This document shows, in pieces, positions 36,777 through 45,922 of a stretch of 63,071 nucleotides of DNA. The stretch comes from Candidatus Blastococcus massiliensis AP3 (lineage in GTDB: Bacteria; Actinomycetota; Actinomycetes; Mycobacteriales; Geodermatophilaceae). The translations under genes and the position numbers were made by a program. The notes beneath the pieces were generated by a model, which saw nothing but the letters and a program-made list of their open reading frames with translations, was not told where the DNA came from and ran no database searches. The DNA lies in contig NZ_HG931174.1 in assembly GCF_000582785.1 (NCBI RefSeq), positions 397,331 through 460,401 of the forward strand, written 5' to 3'. Position 1 is the first letter of the stretch, and each line of letters begins with the position of its first letter.

Positions 36777-38118
36777 GTGACCGAGGCCGTTCGTCGTACC
36801 GACGGCGACTCTTCGGCCAGCACCCGCGTCCCGATCCACGCACTGACCGGGCTGCGGCTGTTCGCCGCACTGGCGGTCTACTTCTCCCACCTCGGCAGAC
36901 CCCCCCGGTGCGCCGGAGTGGCTGCTCACGCTGCAGCAGAGCGGATACGCCGGGGTCACGTTCTTCTTCGTGCTGTCCGGCTTCGTCCTGACACTGAACT
37001 ACTTCGGGTCGCTGAGAACCCGGGAACAGCTGTGGTCGTACGCAGTCGCCCGGGTGGCGCGGGTGTATCCGCTGTACCTCGTGGTGCTCGCGTGGCCGAC
37101 GGTTCACCTGTGGGCCTCGGGCAACTTGCCGAAGACCAACCTGTTGCTGCACGTTCTCGGAGTCCAGGCGTGGCACCCCGACCTGATGACCCTCGTGACG
37201 TTCGTCGGGCCGGCATGGTCGATCAGCGTCGAGCTGTTCCTCTACGCGACCCTGCCCCTGCTGGTCGTCGGCGTGCGACTGCTCGACCGCCGGATGTGGA
37301 CCCTCGTCGGCTCGGTCGTGCTGGTCGTCCTGGCTCTCGCCGCCGTCACCTATCTCTTCCAGCACACCGGCCGAGCCGACCTCCCCCGCACCGACAGCGG
37401 GTCCGCGCACCGCTGGCTGTACCGGACGCCGCTGACGCGGATCGGAGACTTCCTGCTCGGCATCCTCGCGGCCCGCGTCTACGTACGGCTGAGGGGCACC
37501 CGATTCGGCACGTCGTTGGCCCGCTGGCTGATCGCCGTGTCCATCGTCGCGACCTTCGTCCTCGGCAGCCAGCCGGCGTTGCTGTTCAGCGCCTGGTCGT
37601 GGGACGTCATGTACGCGGCACCTGCGACGGCGTTGATCCTGGGCCTGGCGCTCGCACCTCGGCACCCACTCAGCCGACTACTGGCGCTGCAGCCGATCGT
37701 GTTCATGGGTGAGGTGTCCTTCGCCTTCTACCTCGTCCACGTCAGCGTGATCCAGGCCGTCGGAGCCGGGGCCTGGACCCCCGGGGTCACTCGGCACAGT
37801 CTTGCCCTCGAAGCCATGAACCTCGGGCTGGCGCTGGTCCTGGCCGTGGGCTTGCACGTCGGCATCGAGAAGCCGGCTCGGGTGTGGGTGACCCGAGCAC
37901 TCCACCGCCGCCGCCGGCCGGTGCCGGCACCGCGGCACGTCTCGTCGGGCACGCGGTCGCACGGCGGACGCCCGCTCTCCGCTCCGCACGACAATCGAGC
38001 ATCTCTCGAGGACGGCCCCCTCACCGCACCGCCCCGAGAGGTGCGCGACGGCTTGCCAACGAGGCCGAGGCGCCCGATCGACGAGTCGGACGGCGCGTAC
38101 CCGCTCGCCCGGCGCTGA
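36777..38118 (+). pseudogene. Acyltransferase 3 family membrane protein, frameshifted in a C7 run
   Basis: The N-terminal 41 codons from GTG 36777 encode IHALTGLRLFAALAVYFSHL, the usual first helix of acyltransferase-3 proteins. The rest, starting PPGAPEWLLTLQQSGYAGV and then TFFFVLSGFVLTLNYFGSL, is in another frame. The frame switches at the seven consecutive C at 36900-36906; with six C the two parts join perfectly into a 446-residue protein with about ten transmembrane segments. In the sequence as given, the first frame continues through unrelated Arg/Pro-rich residues and does not give the protein. It may be a real knock-out, a phase-variable tract or a sequencing error. The predicted role is transfer of acetyl or similar groups to a surface glycan. 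Confidence 0.85.
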
Positions 38119-38287
38119 TCTCCCGGCCAGCACGCGTCGGCCTCGCACCCAGCGAGGTTCTGCTGCGTCACACGCCCGCATGAACCTGGGAGCCATGCGC
38201 GCGGGTTGTCCACAGCGCACAGATGCGGCGGCGTTCCGACTCTGCGTAGTCTCCGGCGAGCGCTGTTGATCAAGACGAGGTGACCAC

Positions 38288-38869
38288 GTGGCACGACGCT
38301 GGATCGCACGGCTGTCGATCGGTCTGATCGCGGCGGTGGCGCTCACCGGGTGCTCGGACAAGCAGGAGGCCAGCGAGAGCCTCCCCTCGGCGAGCAGCAG
38401 CGCGGCTCCGTCCGAGGAAGAGCTCGCGCCGCTCGGCCCCGAGGACATGCCGATGCCGGACGAGGCCCGCACGCAGGACGCCGCCGGCGCCGAGGCCTTC
38501 GTCCGCTACTACGTCGGCCTGATCAACCGGACCTCGACGGTCATGGACGCGCAGCCCCTCCGCGAGTTCAGCGATGGTTGTCGGGAGTGCGACCGCATGG
38601 CGAAAGTAGTTGAAGACAACGCCGCGGCTGGACACCGGTTCGTCGGTGGGGAGGTGGCGATAACGCACCTCGCGCCCATCGTGGTTGAAGCGGCCACCGC
38701 GGAATTCGACATGCGGGGAGACCTCGCAGCAGGGTCGGCAGTCGACGCATCTGGCGCAGAGATTGCTGACCTTGGATCGGCGGCCTATTCCGGCCTGGCC
38801 GGGGGTGCCGCGGTGCGTTGGAACCCAATCAGGGACATGTGGGTCATGACGGCGTTCACTCTCGAATGA
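38288..38869 (+). CDS. DUF6318-like lipoprotein
   Basis: A 193-residue exported lipoprotein: a basic start, a hydrophobic segment and the lipobox LTGC at about residue 22, then a Ser/Ala/Glu-rich linker. The folded part contains RYYVGLINRTSTVMDAQPLREFSDGCRECDRM, with a Cys pair (CREC) and an ending like GAAVRWNPIRDMWVMTAFTLE, typical of actinobacterial proteins called DUF6318. Function is unknown. GTG 38288 has GACGAGG upstream. The gene overlaps the next one in ATGA. Base composition changes inside it: from about 38570 A/T-ending codons become common. Confidence 0.75.
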   Translation: MARRWIARLSIGLIAAVALTGCSDKQEASESLPSASSSAAPSEEELAPLGPEDMPMPDEARTQDAAGAEAFVRYYVGLINRTSTVMDAQPLREFSDGCRECDRMAKVVEDNAAAGHRFVGGEVAITHLAPIVVEAATAEFDMRGDLAAGSAVDASGAEIADLGSAAYSGLAGGAAVRWNPIRDMWVMTAFTLE

Positions 38870-39768
38870 GGCATCGACTCCTCGCCCTGTCGGCGATAGC
38901 GGCCGGTCTCGTGATGTCTTCGCCGGCTGCGGTTCACGCAGAGGAATCCTGCGGCCGGAAGATCTGTCCTGACGTCTCCTACGCTCCCGGGGCATTGCAA
39001 GCCTCGAATGTCGCTGGATCGCCGGCGGGCTGGACTGCCGACAATGCCGCGGTACCCAACAACCCTTTCCGCTATCGCCTGCTCGTGCCGTGCGTCGTCA
39101 GCGATGCGGAGGTGGGGGCCTGCCGGCCGAGCGACTTCAGGGACTGTCAGCCACCGCCGGGCCGGGTGGTCAACTTCTACATCATCGAGCGTCAGCGACT
39201 CGTGCTCGCTGACGGAACGGTCGAAGGCGGGTCTCGACCGGAGGGAAACCCAGCCCCCGGGACACCTGTCGGGTCGTGGCTGGACGCCGGCCGTGAGTGC
39301 GTGGACGTCACGGCGTTGAACCCGCCGCCGTCGCCGGACGAGGTGTTCCGCTACTTCCAGACACTGCCGCTCCCCGAGTTGCCCACCAAGCAGCAGCCGC
39401 CCGGCAACGGACTGGTCGGCCTGCCGGTCATCTTCTACACCGACGGCCCCACCACCCAGACCTTCAGCCTCGACATCCGCGGCTTCACCGTCGACATCGT
39501 CGCCCGCGCCACCGGCTTCACCTGGCACACCGGCGACGGCGCAGACCTCACCACCACGAGCCCCGGCGCCCCCTACCCGGATCACACGATCAGCCACGAC
39601 TACGGCAGCGGCAGCTACACCGCCTCCCTCACCACGACCTGGACGGCGTCCTTCAGCATCGACGGCGGCCCCACCGTCCCCGTTCCCGGCAGCACCACCA
39701 CCGAAGGCCCACCAGTCACCTTCGACGTCCTCCAGGCCCGGCCGGTCCTCACCAACCCGTTCGACTGA
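38866..39768 (+). CDS. Secreted protein with PKD-like C-terminal domain
   Basis: A 300-residue exported protein with a signal peptide (residues 1-25) ending AVHAEE. Cysteines occur as CGRKIC, then in VPCVVSDAEVGACRPSDFRDC, suggesting disulphides. The C-terminal part shows FTWHTGDG, later HDYGSGSYTASLTTTW, like the W-x-GDG and HxY core of PKD folds. The short coding gap and ATGA overlap with the lipoprotein gene point to a joint role at the cell surface; the pair recurs in actinobacteria (recollection, not checked). The first half is A/T-richer, the last 150 residues are extremely C-biased at third positions. Confidence 0.7.
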   Translation: MRHRLLALSAIAAGLVMSSPAAVHAEESCGRKICPDVSYAPGALQASNVAGSPAGWTADNAAVPNNPFRYRLLVPCVVSDAEVGACRPSDFRDCQPPPGRVVNFYIIERQRLVLADGTVEGGSRPEGNPAPGTPVGSWLDAGRECVDVTALNPPPSPDEVFRYFQTLPLPELPTKQQPPGNGLVGLPVIFYTDGPTTQTFSLDIRGFTVDIVARATGFTWHTGDGADLTTTSPGAPYPDHTISHDYGSGSYTASLTTTWTASFSIDGGPTVPVPGSTTTEGPPVTFDVLQARPVLTNPFD

Positions 39769-39987
39769 CCGCCCGGTACGAACACCTGCCACTCCGTCCT
39801 CAGGGGTGCCGCCGAGCGACCACAGGTCCACGACCGAGTCGAGACGCCGCGTAGCGTCGCGGTGGACGACGCTGCCGGGGCACGACCTCCCCCGGCCCGC
39901 GTCGAGAGCCCAGGACCAGGTCCCGCGTACCGGTTCGAGCAGCACGCCACAGAGATCGAGTCCACGCCGGGGATCTGAACGCACCGC

Positions 39988-42063
39988 ATGTCACCAACTG
40001 CCACCACCACCGTCGCCGCAGCACCCCTCGACGGCACTGCTCGGCGACACCGCTCCGAGATCGACGGCCTGCGCGCCGTCGCCGTGTGCCTCGTCGTGGG
40101 CTACCACGCCTTCAGCGGCCGGGTCTCCGGCGGAGTCGACGTCTTCCTGGCGCTCAGCGGCTTCTTCCTCGTCCACAGCCTCACCGGCCAGCTCCGGCGC
40201 ACCGGCGGCGTGCACCCTCTCCGGTCGATCATCCGGACGCTGAGCCGACTGGTCCCGGCCGCGGCCCTGGTGCTCTTCGGCACTCTCCTCGCCAGCCTCT
40301 GGGTGCTGCCCGAGACCCGGTGGCGGGAGACCGCCGAGCACCTGCTGGCCTCCATCACCTTCACCGAGAACCACCTGCTCGTCCGTGAGGCCGTCGACTA
40401 CTCGGCCAGCAACGCCCTGGCCAGCCCGATGCAGCAGTTCTGGTCGCTGTCCATCCAGATGCAGGTCCTGCTGGCCGTCCCGCTGCTCGCGTGGCTCGGT
40501 GCGCACCTGGTCCAGCGCAGCCCGTGGCGCCGGTATGGCCGGTTGATCGCGATCACCGCCGTCGCACTGGTCACCGCCGCCTCGCTGTGCTGGTCGGTCC
40601 TCGCCACGGCGACGCACCAGCAGGTCGCTTACTTCTCCACGCTGCCGAGGTTGTGGGAAATCGGTGCCGGCGCGTTGACGGCGCTGCTGCTCGTGCGGGT
40701 ACGGCCCGGCGCGGCCTCCGCGACAGCGCTCGGGTGGATCGGCGTGGCGGCGCTGGTCAGCTGCGGTGCCCTGCTCGACGGTGCCCGCCAGTTCCCGGGA
40801 TGGCAGGCGGCGTGGCCGGTGTTGGCCGCGATCGCCGTCATCGTCGCCGCCGACCACGGCGGCCGCTTCGGCGTCCACCGGGTGCTGTCACGACCGGTCA
40901 TGAGCTGGCTGGGTGCCCGTTCCTATGCGCTCTACCTGTGGCACTGGCCGATCCTGGTGCTCTACCTGGTGCACAGCGGGCGGGAGACGCCGTCCCTCGC
41001 CGGGGCCGTGCAGGTGATCGGCCTCTCCCTCATCCTCAGCGAAGCGACCTATCGCTGGGTGGAGCAGCCGGCTGCCGAGCGGATCCGGGTTCGCCGCCCG
41101 GTGATCGCGCTGGCCGCCGTCACGGCGTGCGCGGCTCCGCTGGTCACTGCCGGCTGGGGCACCGCCACCTGGATGGACCGCGAGGCGACCCGGATCGCTG
41201 CCATGGCCGACGACCCGAGCTACCCGGGAGCGAACGCCCTGCAGACCCCCCTCGTCTCCACCGGTGGCATCGCCGGAGTGGATCCGCTCCCGCCGAACTC
41301 GGTGATCCGCGACGACTGGGCGTGGCTGCCGCCGGAGGCCGCCTGCAGCACCGAGACCGAGGACGCCGAGCCGGTGCCCGTCGAGATGGAGTTGTGCGTG
41401 CTCGGCGAGGACGACCGGCCGCACCGGGTGGCCGTCGTGGGCGACTCGCACTCCGCCCAGTGGCTGCCGCCGGTCGCCGCCCTCGCGGAGGAGCGGGACT
41501 GGCAGGTCGTCTCCATCATCCGGGGCGGCTGCAGCCTGTCGACGGAGTCCGAGTTCCTCCAGGAGGGCGACCCGGACTACGAGGCCTGCACGGCATGGCG
41601 GTCACGCCTCGTGGAGCGGGTCGTCGCGCTCGAACCCGACCTGGTCCTCACGGTCGGCACCCGGACCGCGCCCGGGGACCAGGAGGAGTGGCTGCCCGCC
41701 GGCTACGTCCAGGCGTGGCAGCAGCTCTCCGACGCCGGCCTGCGCGTCGTCGGCATGCGGGACACCCCCAGACACGTCGAGGACGTCCCCGACTGCATGG
41801 CGCGGTGGGGCGACGCCTCCCCCCGGTGCGCGGTCCCGCGGTCGTCCGTCTACACCGACGGGCTGCTCGACTCGGCTGCCGAGGTGCTGCCCCCGGGCGT
41901 GAGCCTGCTGGACACGAGTGACTACTTCTGCGACGACGCAGTGTGCCCACCCCTCGTGGGCAACGTGCGGGTGTACATGGACAGCAGCCACGTGACCGGC
42001 ACGTACATGCGTACGGTGACGCGCCTGCTGCGGGACGACCTGCTGCCGACGATCGGCTGGTGA
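39988..42063 (+). CDS. OafA/YrhL-type O-acyltransferase with SGNH domain
   Basis: A 691-residue protein with an N-terminal acyltransferase-3 domain (about 20-380, ten membrane segments) and a C-terminal periplasmic-side SGNH hydrolase domain (about 420-690). The first has RRHRSEIDGLRAVAV with VVGYHAF and GGVDVFLALSGFFL; the second has VVGDSHSAQW (GDS block) and DSSHVTGTYM (DxxH block). Such enzymes O-acetylate peptidoglycan or surface polysaccharide. The ATG at 39988 has no clear binding site. A TAGCGT box at 39852-39857 in the 219-bp gap (39769-39987) may be its promoter. Confidence 0.9.
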   Translation: MSPTATTTVAAAPLDGTARRHRSEIDGLRAVAVCLVVGYHAFSGRVSGGVDVFLALSGFFLVHSLTGQLRRTGGVHPLRSIIRTLSRLVPAAALVLFGTLLASLWVLPETRWRETAEHLLASITFTENHLLVREAVDYSASNALASPMQQFWSLSIQMQVLLAVPLLAWLGAHLVQRSPWRRYGRLIAITAVALVTAASLCWSVLATATHQQVAYFSTLPRLWEIGAGALTALLLVRVRPGAASATALGWIGVAALVSCGALLDGARQFPGWQAAWPVLAAIAVIVAADHGGRFGVHRVLSRPVMSWLGARSYALYLWHWPILVLYLVHSGRETPSLAGAVQVIGLSLILSEATYRWVEQPAAERIRVRRPVIALAAVTACAAPLVTAGWGTATWMDREATRIAAMADDPSYPGANALQTPLVSTGGIAGVDPLPPNSVIRDDWAWLPPEAACSTETEDAEPVPVEMELCVLGEDDRPHRVAVVGDSHSAQWLPPVAALAEERDWQVVSIIRGGCSLSTESEFLQEGDPDYEACTAWRSRLVERVVALEPDLVLTVGTRTAPGDQEEWLPAGYVQAWQQLSDAGLRVVGMRDTPRHVEDVPDCMARWGDASPRCAVPRSSVYTDGLLDSAAEVLPPGVSLLDTSDYFCDDAVCPPLVGNVRVYMDSSHVTGTYMRTVTRLLRDDLLPTIGW

Positions 42064-42191
42064 CCGCAGCCGCGCCCCGTGCGGCTGAGGAAGGGCCCGA
42101 CGGCTCCCCGAGCGTCTCCGGCACGGACCGATGAGAGCCGAGGCTCTCCCCGGTCTTCCCCCCGAGGGCCACCGGCCCGGAGGAGGTACAC

Positions 42192-42755
42192 ATGCGCAGG
42201 ATCGTCTTCCACCTGATGGTGTCGCTCGACGGCTACTTCGAGGGACCCGACGCCGACATCGGCTGGCACCGCGTCGACGAGGAGCTCCACGCCTTCTTCA
42301 ACGCCCAGCTCGCCACGTGCAGCGCCTTCCTCGAGGGCCGCGTGACCTACGAGCTGATGGAGGGCTACTGGCCGACGGCGGACCAGAACCCCGGCAGCTC
42401 GCCGCCGGAGGTCGAGTTCGCACAGATCTGGCGCAGCATGCCCAAGATCGTCTACTCGCGCACCCTCGACGCCCCCGGCCCCGACGCCACGGTCGTCCGC
42501 GACGTCGTGCCCGACGAGGTCCGGGCGCTCCAGGCCGAGCCGGGCGGGGACATGGTCGTGGGTGGCCCCGTGCTCGCCGCGGCGTTCCGGGAACACGACC
42601 TCATCGACGAGTACCGGTTGTTCGTGAGCCCCGTCGTCCTGGGGGCGGGCCGAAAGGCGTTCCCACCCGGCGGACCCCCCGCCGACCTCGACCTGGTCGA
42701 GACGCGAGCCTTCGGCAACGGCGTCGTCATGCTGCGGTACGAACGGTCCCGCTGA
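42192..42755 (+). CDS. Dihydrofolate reductase-like (RibD C-terminal family) protein
   Basis: A 187-residue protein of the RibD_C/YwjB reductase-like family: MRRIVFHLMVSLDGYFEGP at the start, FLEGRVTYELMEGYWP, and GGPVLAAAFREHDLIDEYRLFVSPVVLGAGRKAF. These are predicted NADPH-dependent reductases, usually without known substrates and not true folate-pathway DHFR. A strong GGAGGAGG precedes ATG 42192. A 7-bp hairpin at 42067-42087 lies just after the previous gene. It converges on the next gene with 12 bp between stops. Confidence 0.88.
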   Translation: MRRIVFHLMVSLDGYFEGPDADIGWHRVDEELHAFFNAQLATCSAFLEGRVTYELMEGYWPTADQNPGSSPPEVEFAQIWRSMPKIVYSRTLDAPGPDATVVRDVVPDEVRALQAEPGGDMVVGGPVLAAAFREHDLIDEYRLFVSPVVLGAGRKAFPPGGPPADLDLVETRAFGNGVVMLRYERSR

Positions 42756-42767
42756 CCGTCGCACCGC

Positions 42768-43658
42768 TCAGCGCGGGACGGACTCCCGGCAGCCGGACTC
42801 CAGCGCCCGGGCGACGGTCTCCAGCACGGCGACGACGTCGCGCCCGAAGGCGACGTCGCACGGGTGAGCGCCACCTGTCAGCGCCGCGGCCGCCAGTTCG
42901 TCGACCGCCACCCCGAACGCCTCGACCGCCGACCCGGCCTCGGGCAGCAGCACCAGCCGGCCGGCGTCGCCGTGCACGAAGAACTCGACGCCGGACGACA
43001 TCGGGGCCACCGAGAGCGAGAGCGAGACCGACGACGCGACGCCGGACGCGTGCGTGAGCACCAGGTGCACCGTGTCACCCACGCCCTGGCCGGCCTGCAC
43101 CGCGACCACGGGGCCGAGCGCGGGGACGAGCACCGAGAGGGCGTGCGGCCCGACGTCCCAGAGAGCCCCGTGCTCCCGCCGCCACGGCGAGGAGTCGAAC
43201 GGCGAGCCCGCCAGGGACGCCAGCCACGACCCCGCCCCGCCGGCGAGCTGCGTGCGGCCCGCCTGGGTGAGCCAGGTCGAGGTGGCGACCTGGAAGCGGA
43301 GGGTGAAGAAGACGACCGAGGCCACGCCGGCGGCCCGCACCGCGGCCACCAGGCCGTCCGCAGCCGCGGTCGAGAGCGCGATCGGCTTCTCCAGCAGCAG
43401 GTGCTTCCCGGCCGCGGCGGCCCGTTCGGCCAGCGGCACCTGCACGTCCGGCGGCAGCGCGATCGTCACGGCGTCGACCAGGCCCAGCAGCTCGTCGAGT
43501 TCCCCGAAGCCCGGGACGTCGAACTCCGCGCCCACGGCCTTGGCCCTCGCCACGTCCCGGCCCCAGACGCCGACCAGCTCCGCGGTCGGATGGCCGGCGA
43601 GCGCCGGGGCGTGCACCGCTCGCGCCCAGGGGCCGGTGCCCAGCACCCCGAAGCGCAC
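42768..43658 (-). CDS. Gfo/Idh/MocA family oxidoreductase
   Basis: A 296-residue NAD(P)-dependent oxidoreductase. The dinucleotide loop is VLGTGPWARAVHAPAL, followed by the EKPIALS motif with the family lysine in HLLLEKPI. The C-terminal half has the expected substrate domain with DVGPHALSV. The substrate is unknown; sugars or inositols are usual. The GTG start at 43658 lies 2 nt after the upp stop, so it is co-transcribed with upp, without obvious metabolic link. A longer frame upstream is a shadow of upp. Confidence 0.88.
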   Translation of the reverse strand: MRFGVLGTGPWARAVHAPALAGHPTAELVGVWGRDVARAKAVGAEFDVPGFGELDELLGLVDAVTIALPPDVQVPLAERAAAAGKHLLLEKPIALSTAAADGLVAAVRAAGVASVVFFTLRFQVATSTWLTQAGRTQLAGGAGSWLASLAGSPFDSSPWRREHGALWDVGPHALSVLVPALGPVVAVQAGQGVGDTVHLVLTHASGVASSVSLSLSVAPMSSGVEFFVHGDAGRLVLLPEAGSAVEAFGVAVDELAAAALTGGAHPCDVAFGRDVVAVLETVARALESGCRESVPR

Positions 43659-43660
43659 GC

Positions 43661-44293
43661 TCAGACCGCGCCGAACTGGCGGTCGCCCGCGTCGCCGAGG
43701 CCCGGGACGATGTACGCCTTGTCGTTGAGCCCCTCGTCGACGCTGGCCGTGAACACCCGCAGCGGCAGCCCGCTCTCCTCGAGCCGGGCCAACCCCTCGG
43801 GCGCGGCCAGCGCGCACAGGACGGTGATCTCGGTGGCGCCGCGGGCGGTCAGCAGTCCGCAGCAGTGCACGAGCGAGCCGCCGGTCGCGAGCATCGGATC
43901 GAGCACGATCACGTGCCGGTCGACCAGCGACTCCGGCAGGGAGGCCATGTAGGCCTCGGGCTGGAGCGTCTCCTCGTTGCGGGCCAGCCCGACGAATCCC
44001 ATCTGCGCCTCGGGCAGCATCCCGTGCGCGGTGTCGGCCATGCCCAGTCCCGCCCGCAGCACCGGCACGATCAGTGGCGGAGCGGCCAGCCGGTACCCGG
44101 TGGTCTCCACGACGGGCGTGCGGATCGGCTCCTCGGCGAGCGCGAGATCGCGCGTCGCCTCGTAGACCAGCATCTGGGTCAGCTCGCGCAGAGCTGCGCG
44201 AAAGGCCGCGTTGTCCGTGCGTTCGTCCCGCATGCGGGCCAGGCGGGCACGTGCCAGCGGATGGTCGACGACGGTGAGCTGCACGGGCGACAC
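43661..44293 (-). CDS. upp: Uracil phosphoribosyltransferase
   Basis: UPRTase, 210 residues, converts uracil and PRPP to [22 protein letters not shown] is the classic N-terminus; the PRPP loop reads [13 protein letters not shown], and the C-terminal uracil-binding part contains [16 protein letters not shown]. Start is GTG 44293 with GGAGGAGG upstream. Salvage context: purine nucleoside phosphorylase (33419) and cytidine deaminase (54518) are also in the window, though not adjacent. Confidence 0.97.
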   Translation of the reverse strand: MSPVQLTVVDHPLARARLARMRDERTDNAAFRAALRELTQMLVYEATRDLALAEEPIRTPVVETTGYRLAAPPLIVPVLRAGLGMADTAHGMLPEAQMGFVGLARNEETLQPEAYMASLPESLVDRHVIVLDPMLATGGSLVHCCGLLTARGATEITVLCALAAPEGLARLEESGLPLRVFTASVDEGLNDKAYIVPGLGDAGDRQFGAV

Positions 44294-44370
44294 GGTATCG
44301 GCCTCCTCCCGCCCGCCCCGCGTCCCACCCGGCGGCCGAGAACGGTGGAGAGCCGGGCGCGCGCATCTGG

Positions 44371-44376
44371 CAGGGT
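44371..44376 (+). promoter_or_regulatory. Putative leaderless -10 box of the duplicated acidic protein gene
   Basis: CAGGGT is 6 nt before GTG 44383, with no ribosome binding site. It sits in the 89-bp divergent gap to upp. Confidence 0.4.
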
Positions 44377-44382
44377 GTCCCC

Positions 44383-45789
44383 GTGGCCAGGCCCAGCATC
44401 GTCCCCATCGCTCTCACCCTCGACGACCGCACGGGCTACACCCTGTGGGCTCCGCCGTGGGAGGAGGACGGCGAGGAGTGGCAGGCCTTCCTCGGCACCA
44501 CGGTCGAGGTCCGCGCCGACATCAACGACGACGACCCGGAGAACCCGGTCCCCACCGCCGTCGTCCATCTCTTCCCGTCCCCCGCGGCCCTGGCCGCGTT
44601 CTGCCGCACCAGCACCGACCACGACCTCGCCGACCACCCCGTGTGGCCCGTCGTCACCGGGCTCGGTCCCGCCGATCTGACGCCGGACGACGACCACCGC
44701 TTCGACCTCGACGGCGTGTACGACGTCGCCGCGGAGAACCCCGACCGCTGGGCGGTCGAGGAGCTCGCCGCGACCCTCGACATCGTCAGCCGGCTCGCCG
44801 AGTGCCTGGACGCCGGCGACGAGGACGACGACGACCTCGACGACGAGACCGAGTTCGAGGCGGTCGCCGAGCTGATGGCCAAACCGGAGATCGGCTCGCT
44901 CGGCCTGGGCCCCGACGCGTTCGTCGGCCGGTCCGGCGAGGACGCCTGGGTCGGGGTCGGCGGCGCGCTGGACGACCTGTGGGAGGACGTCGTCGAGGAA
45001 CTCGGCGAGCACCTCGACTGGACCGGCGCCGGCACCGTGGCGGTGGCCGACTACCCCTCGGCGTCCGAGGCCGTCGAGGAGGGACCGCTCGCCCTGCCCG
45101 ACGAGGACGACGCCGACTCCGACGACGACCTGACCGACATCGAGGCCGTCGACGTGCGCTCGGGTGCCACCGCGGCCGGTGTGCGGACGATCGCCGGCGG
45201 CGGGCGGCTCACCCACGACCCGGCCGCCGTGGCCGCGGCCGCGGAGTTCTGGGAGGCCGTCGGCATCCTGCCCGTGGAGATCGTGGTCCCTGACGGCGCG
45301 GGGGTCACGCTGCGCTGCTACGTCGAGGACGTCGCCCGCTTCCTGGGTCGCGACGGCGAGATCTTCCTGTTCGACACCCCGGCCGCGCTCAGCCGCTTCT
45401 GCGCCGGCGCCGAGCGCCACGACCTCAGTGAGATCGCCTCCTGGCCGGAGGTCGCCGAGACCGACACCCGGCCGCTCCCGGCCGAGCAGGACCGCTACGA
45501 CCTGGCCGGGCTGGCGGAGGTGCTCGGCGAGGTCGCCGACGGCGCTGCCGGGCTGGTCAGCTACGCCGCCCTCGAGCAGCCGGTCGAGGGCGTGCGCGAC
45601 CTCGCCGAGTACGCGCGGCTGCCGCGGGTCGAGGAGCTGCTCTCCCCCACCGAGCCCCTGGGCCGGGCCGTGGCGGTGGGCGAGCAGCGGCCGGACACCG
45701 CGCTGCGCCAGGAGGACGCCGCCGCCGTCCGCCCCGCGTGGGACGAGATCGTCGGGCTGATCAGCGGGAAGCTGGTCTTCCGCGACTGA
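44383..45789 (+). CDS. Acidic, internally duplicated protein of unknown function
   Basis: A 468-residue strongly acidic protein with long Asp/Glu runs around residues 145-160 and 240-255. I do not recognise a catalytic family. Two halves match: [31 protein letters not shown] with FDLDGVYDV near the start, and [31 protein letters not shown] with YDLAGLAEV near residues 325-385. So an ancestral domain of about 120 residues was duplicated, with an Asp-rich spacer between. No signal peptide or membrane segment. The leaderless-type start and conservative composition suggest a real, expressed gene. Related actinobacterial proteins are sometimes labelled 'primosomal protein', a name I cannot support here. 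Confidence 0.75.
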   Translation: MARPSIVPIALTLDDRTGYTLWAPPWEEDGEEWQAFLGTTVEVRADINDDDPENPVPTAVVHLFPSPAALAAFCRTSTDHDLADHPVWPVVTGLGPADLTPDDDHRFDLDGVYDVAAENPDRWAVEELAATLDIVSRLAECLDAGDEDDDDLDDETEFEAVAELMAKPEIGSLGLGPDAFVGRSGEDAWVGVGGALDDLWEDVVEELGEHLDWTGAGTVAVADYPSASEAVEEGPLALPDEDDADSDDDLTDIEAVDVRSGATAAGVRTIAGGGRLTHDPAAVAAAAEFWEAVGILPVEIVVPDGAGVTLRCYVEDVARFLGRDGEIFLFDTPAALSRFCAGAERHDLSEIASWPEVAETDTRPLPAEQDRYDLAGLAEVLGEVADGAAGLVSYAALEQPVEGVRDLAEYARLPRVEELLSPTEPLGRAVAVGEQRPDTALRQEDAAAVRPAWDEIVGLISGKLVFRD

Positions 45790-45793
45790 TCGA

Positions 45794-45851
45794 CGAGATC
45801 TGCACACTCGGGTCCATCAGGGGTCCGAAAGCACCGAGTGTGCAGATCTCG
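45794..45851. repeat. Perfect 18-bp inverted repeat with 22-bp spacer
   Basis: CGAGATCTGCACACTCGG at 45794-45811 returns as its exact complement at 45834-45851. It starts 4 bp after the stop of the acidic protein gene. A second, separate hairpin that looks like a normal terminator follows at 45868, so this element is probably not just a terminator. It may be a mobile or dispersed palindromic repeat. Confidence 0.75.
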
Positions 45852-45867
45852 CCCCGAGAAACGACAG

Positions 45868-45903
45868 AGCGGCCGGCCCCGGGGTGTCCCGGGACCGGCC
45901 GCT
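45868..45903. terminator. Hairpin terminator between convergent genes
   Basis: 16-bp arms AGCGGCCGGCCCCGGG and CCCGGGACCGGCCGCT with one mismatch around GTGT. It is followed by TCGTCGTTCT. It lies 20 bp before the stop of the DEAD-box helicase gene on the other strand and can serve both. Confidence 0.85.
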
Positions 45904-45922
45904 TCGTCGTTCTGGCTACTGC

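Noticed and set aside
36970-38118. A complete, intact acyltransferase starting at GTG 36970
   Set aside because: This start would remove the first membrane helix and the conserved motif, which are present in another frame immediately upstream; a frameshift explains the data better.
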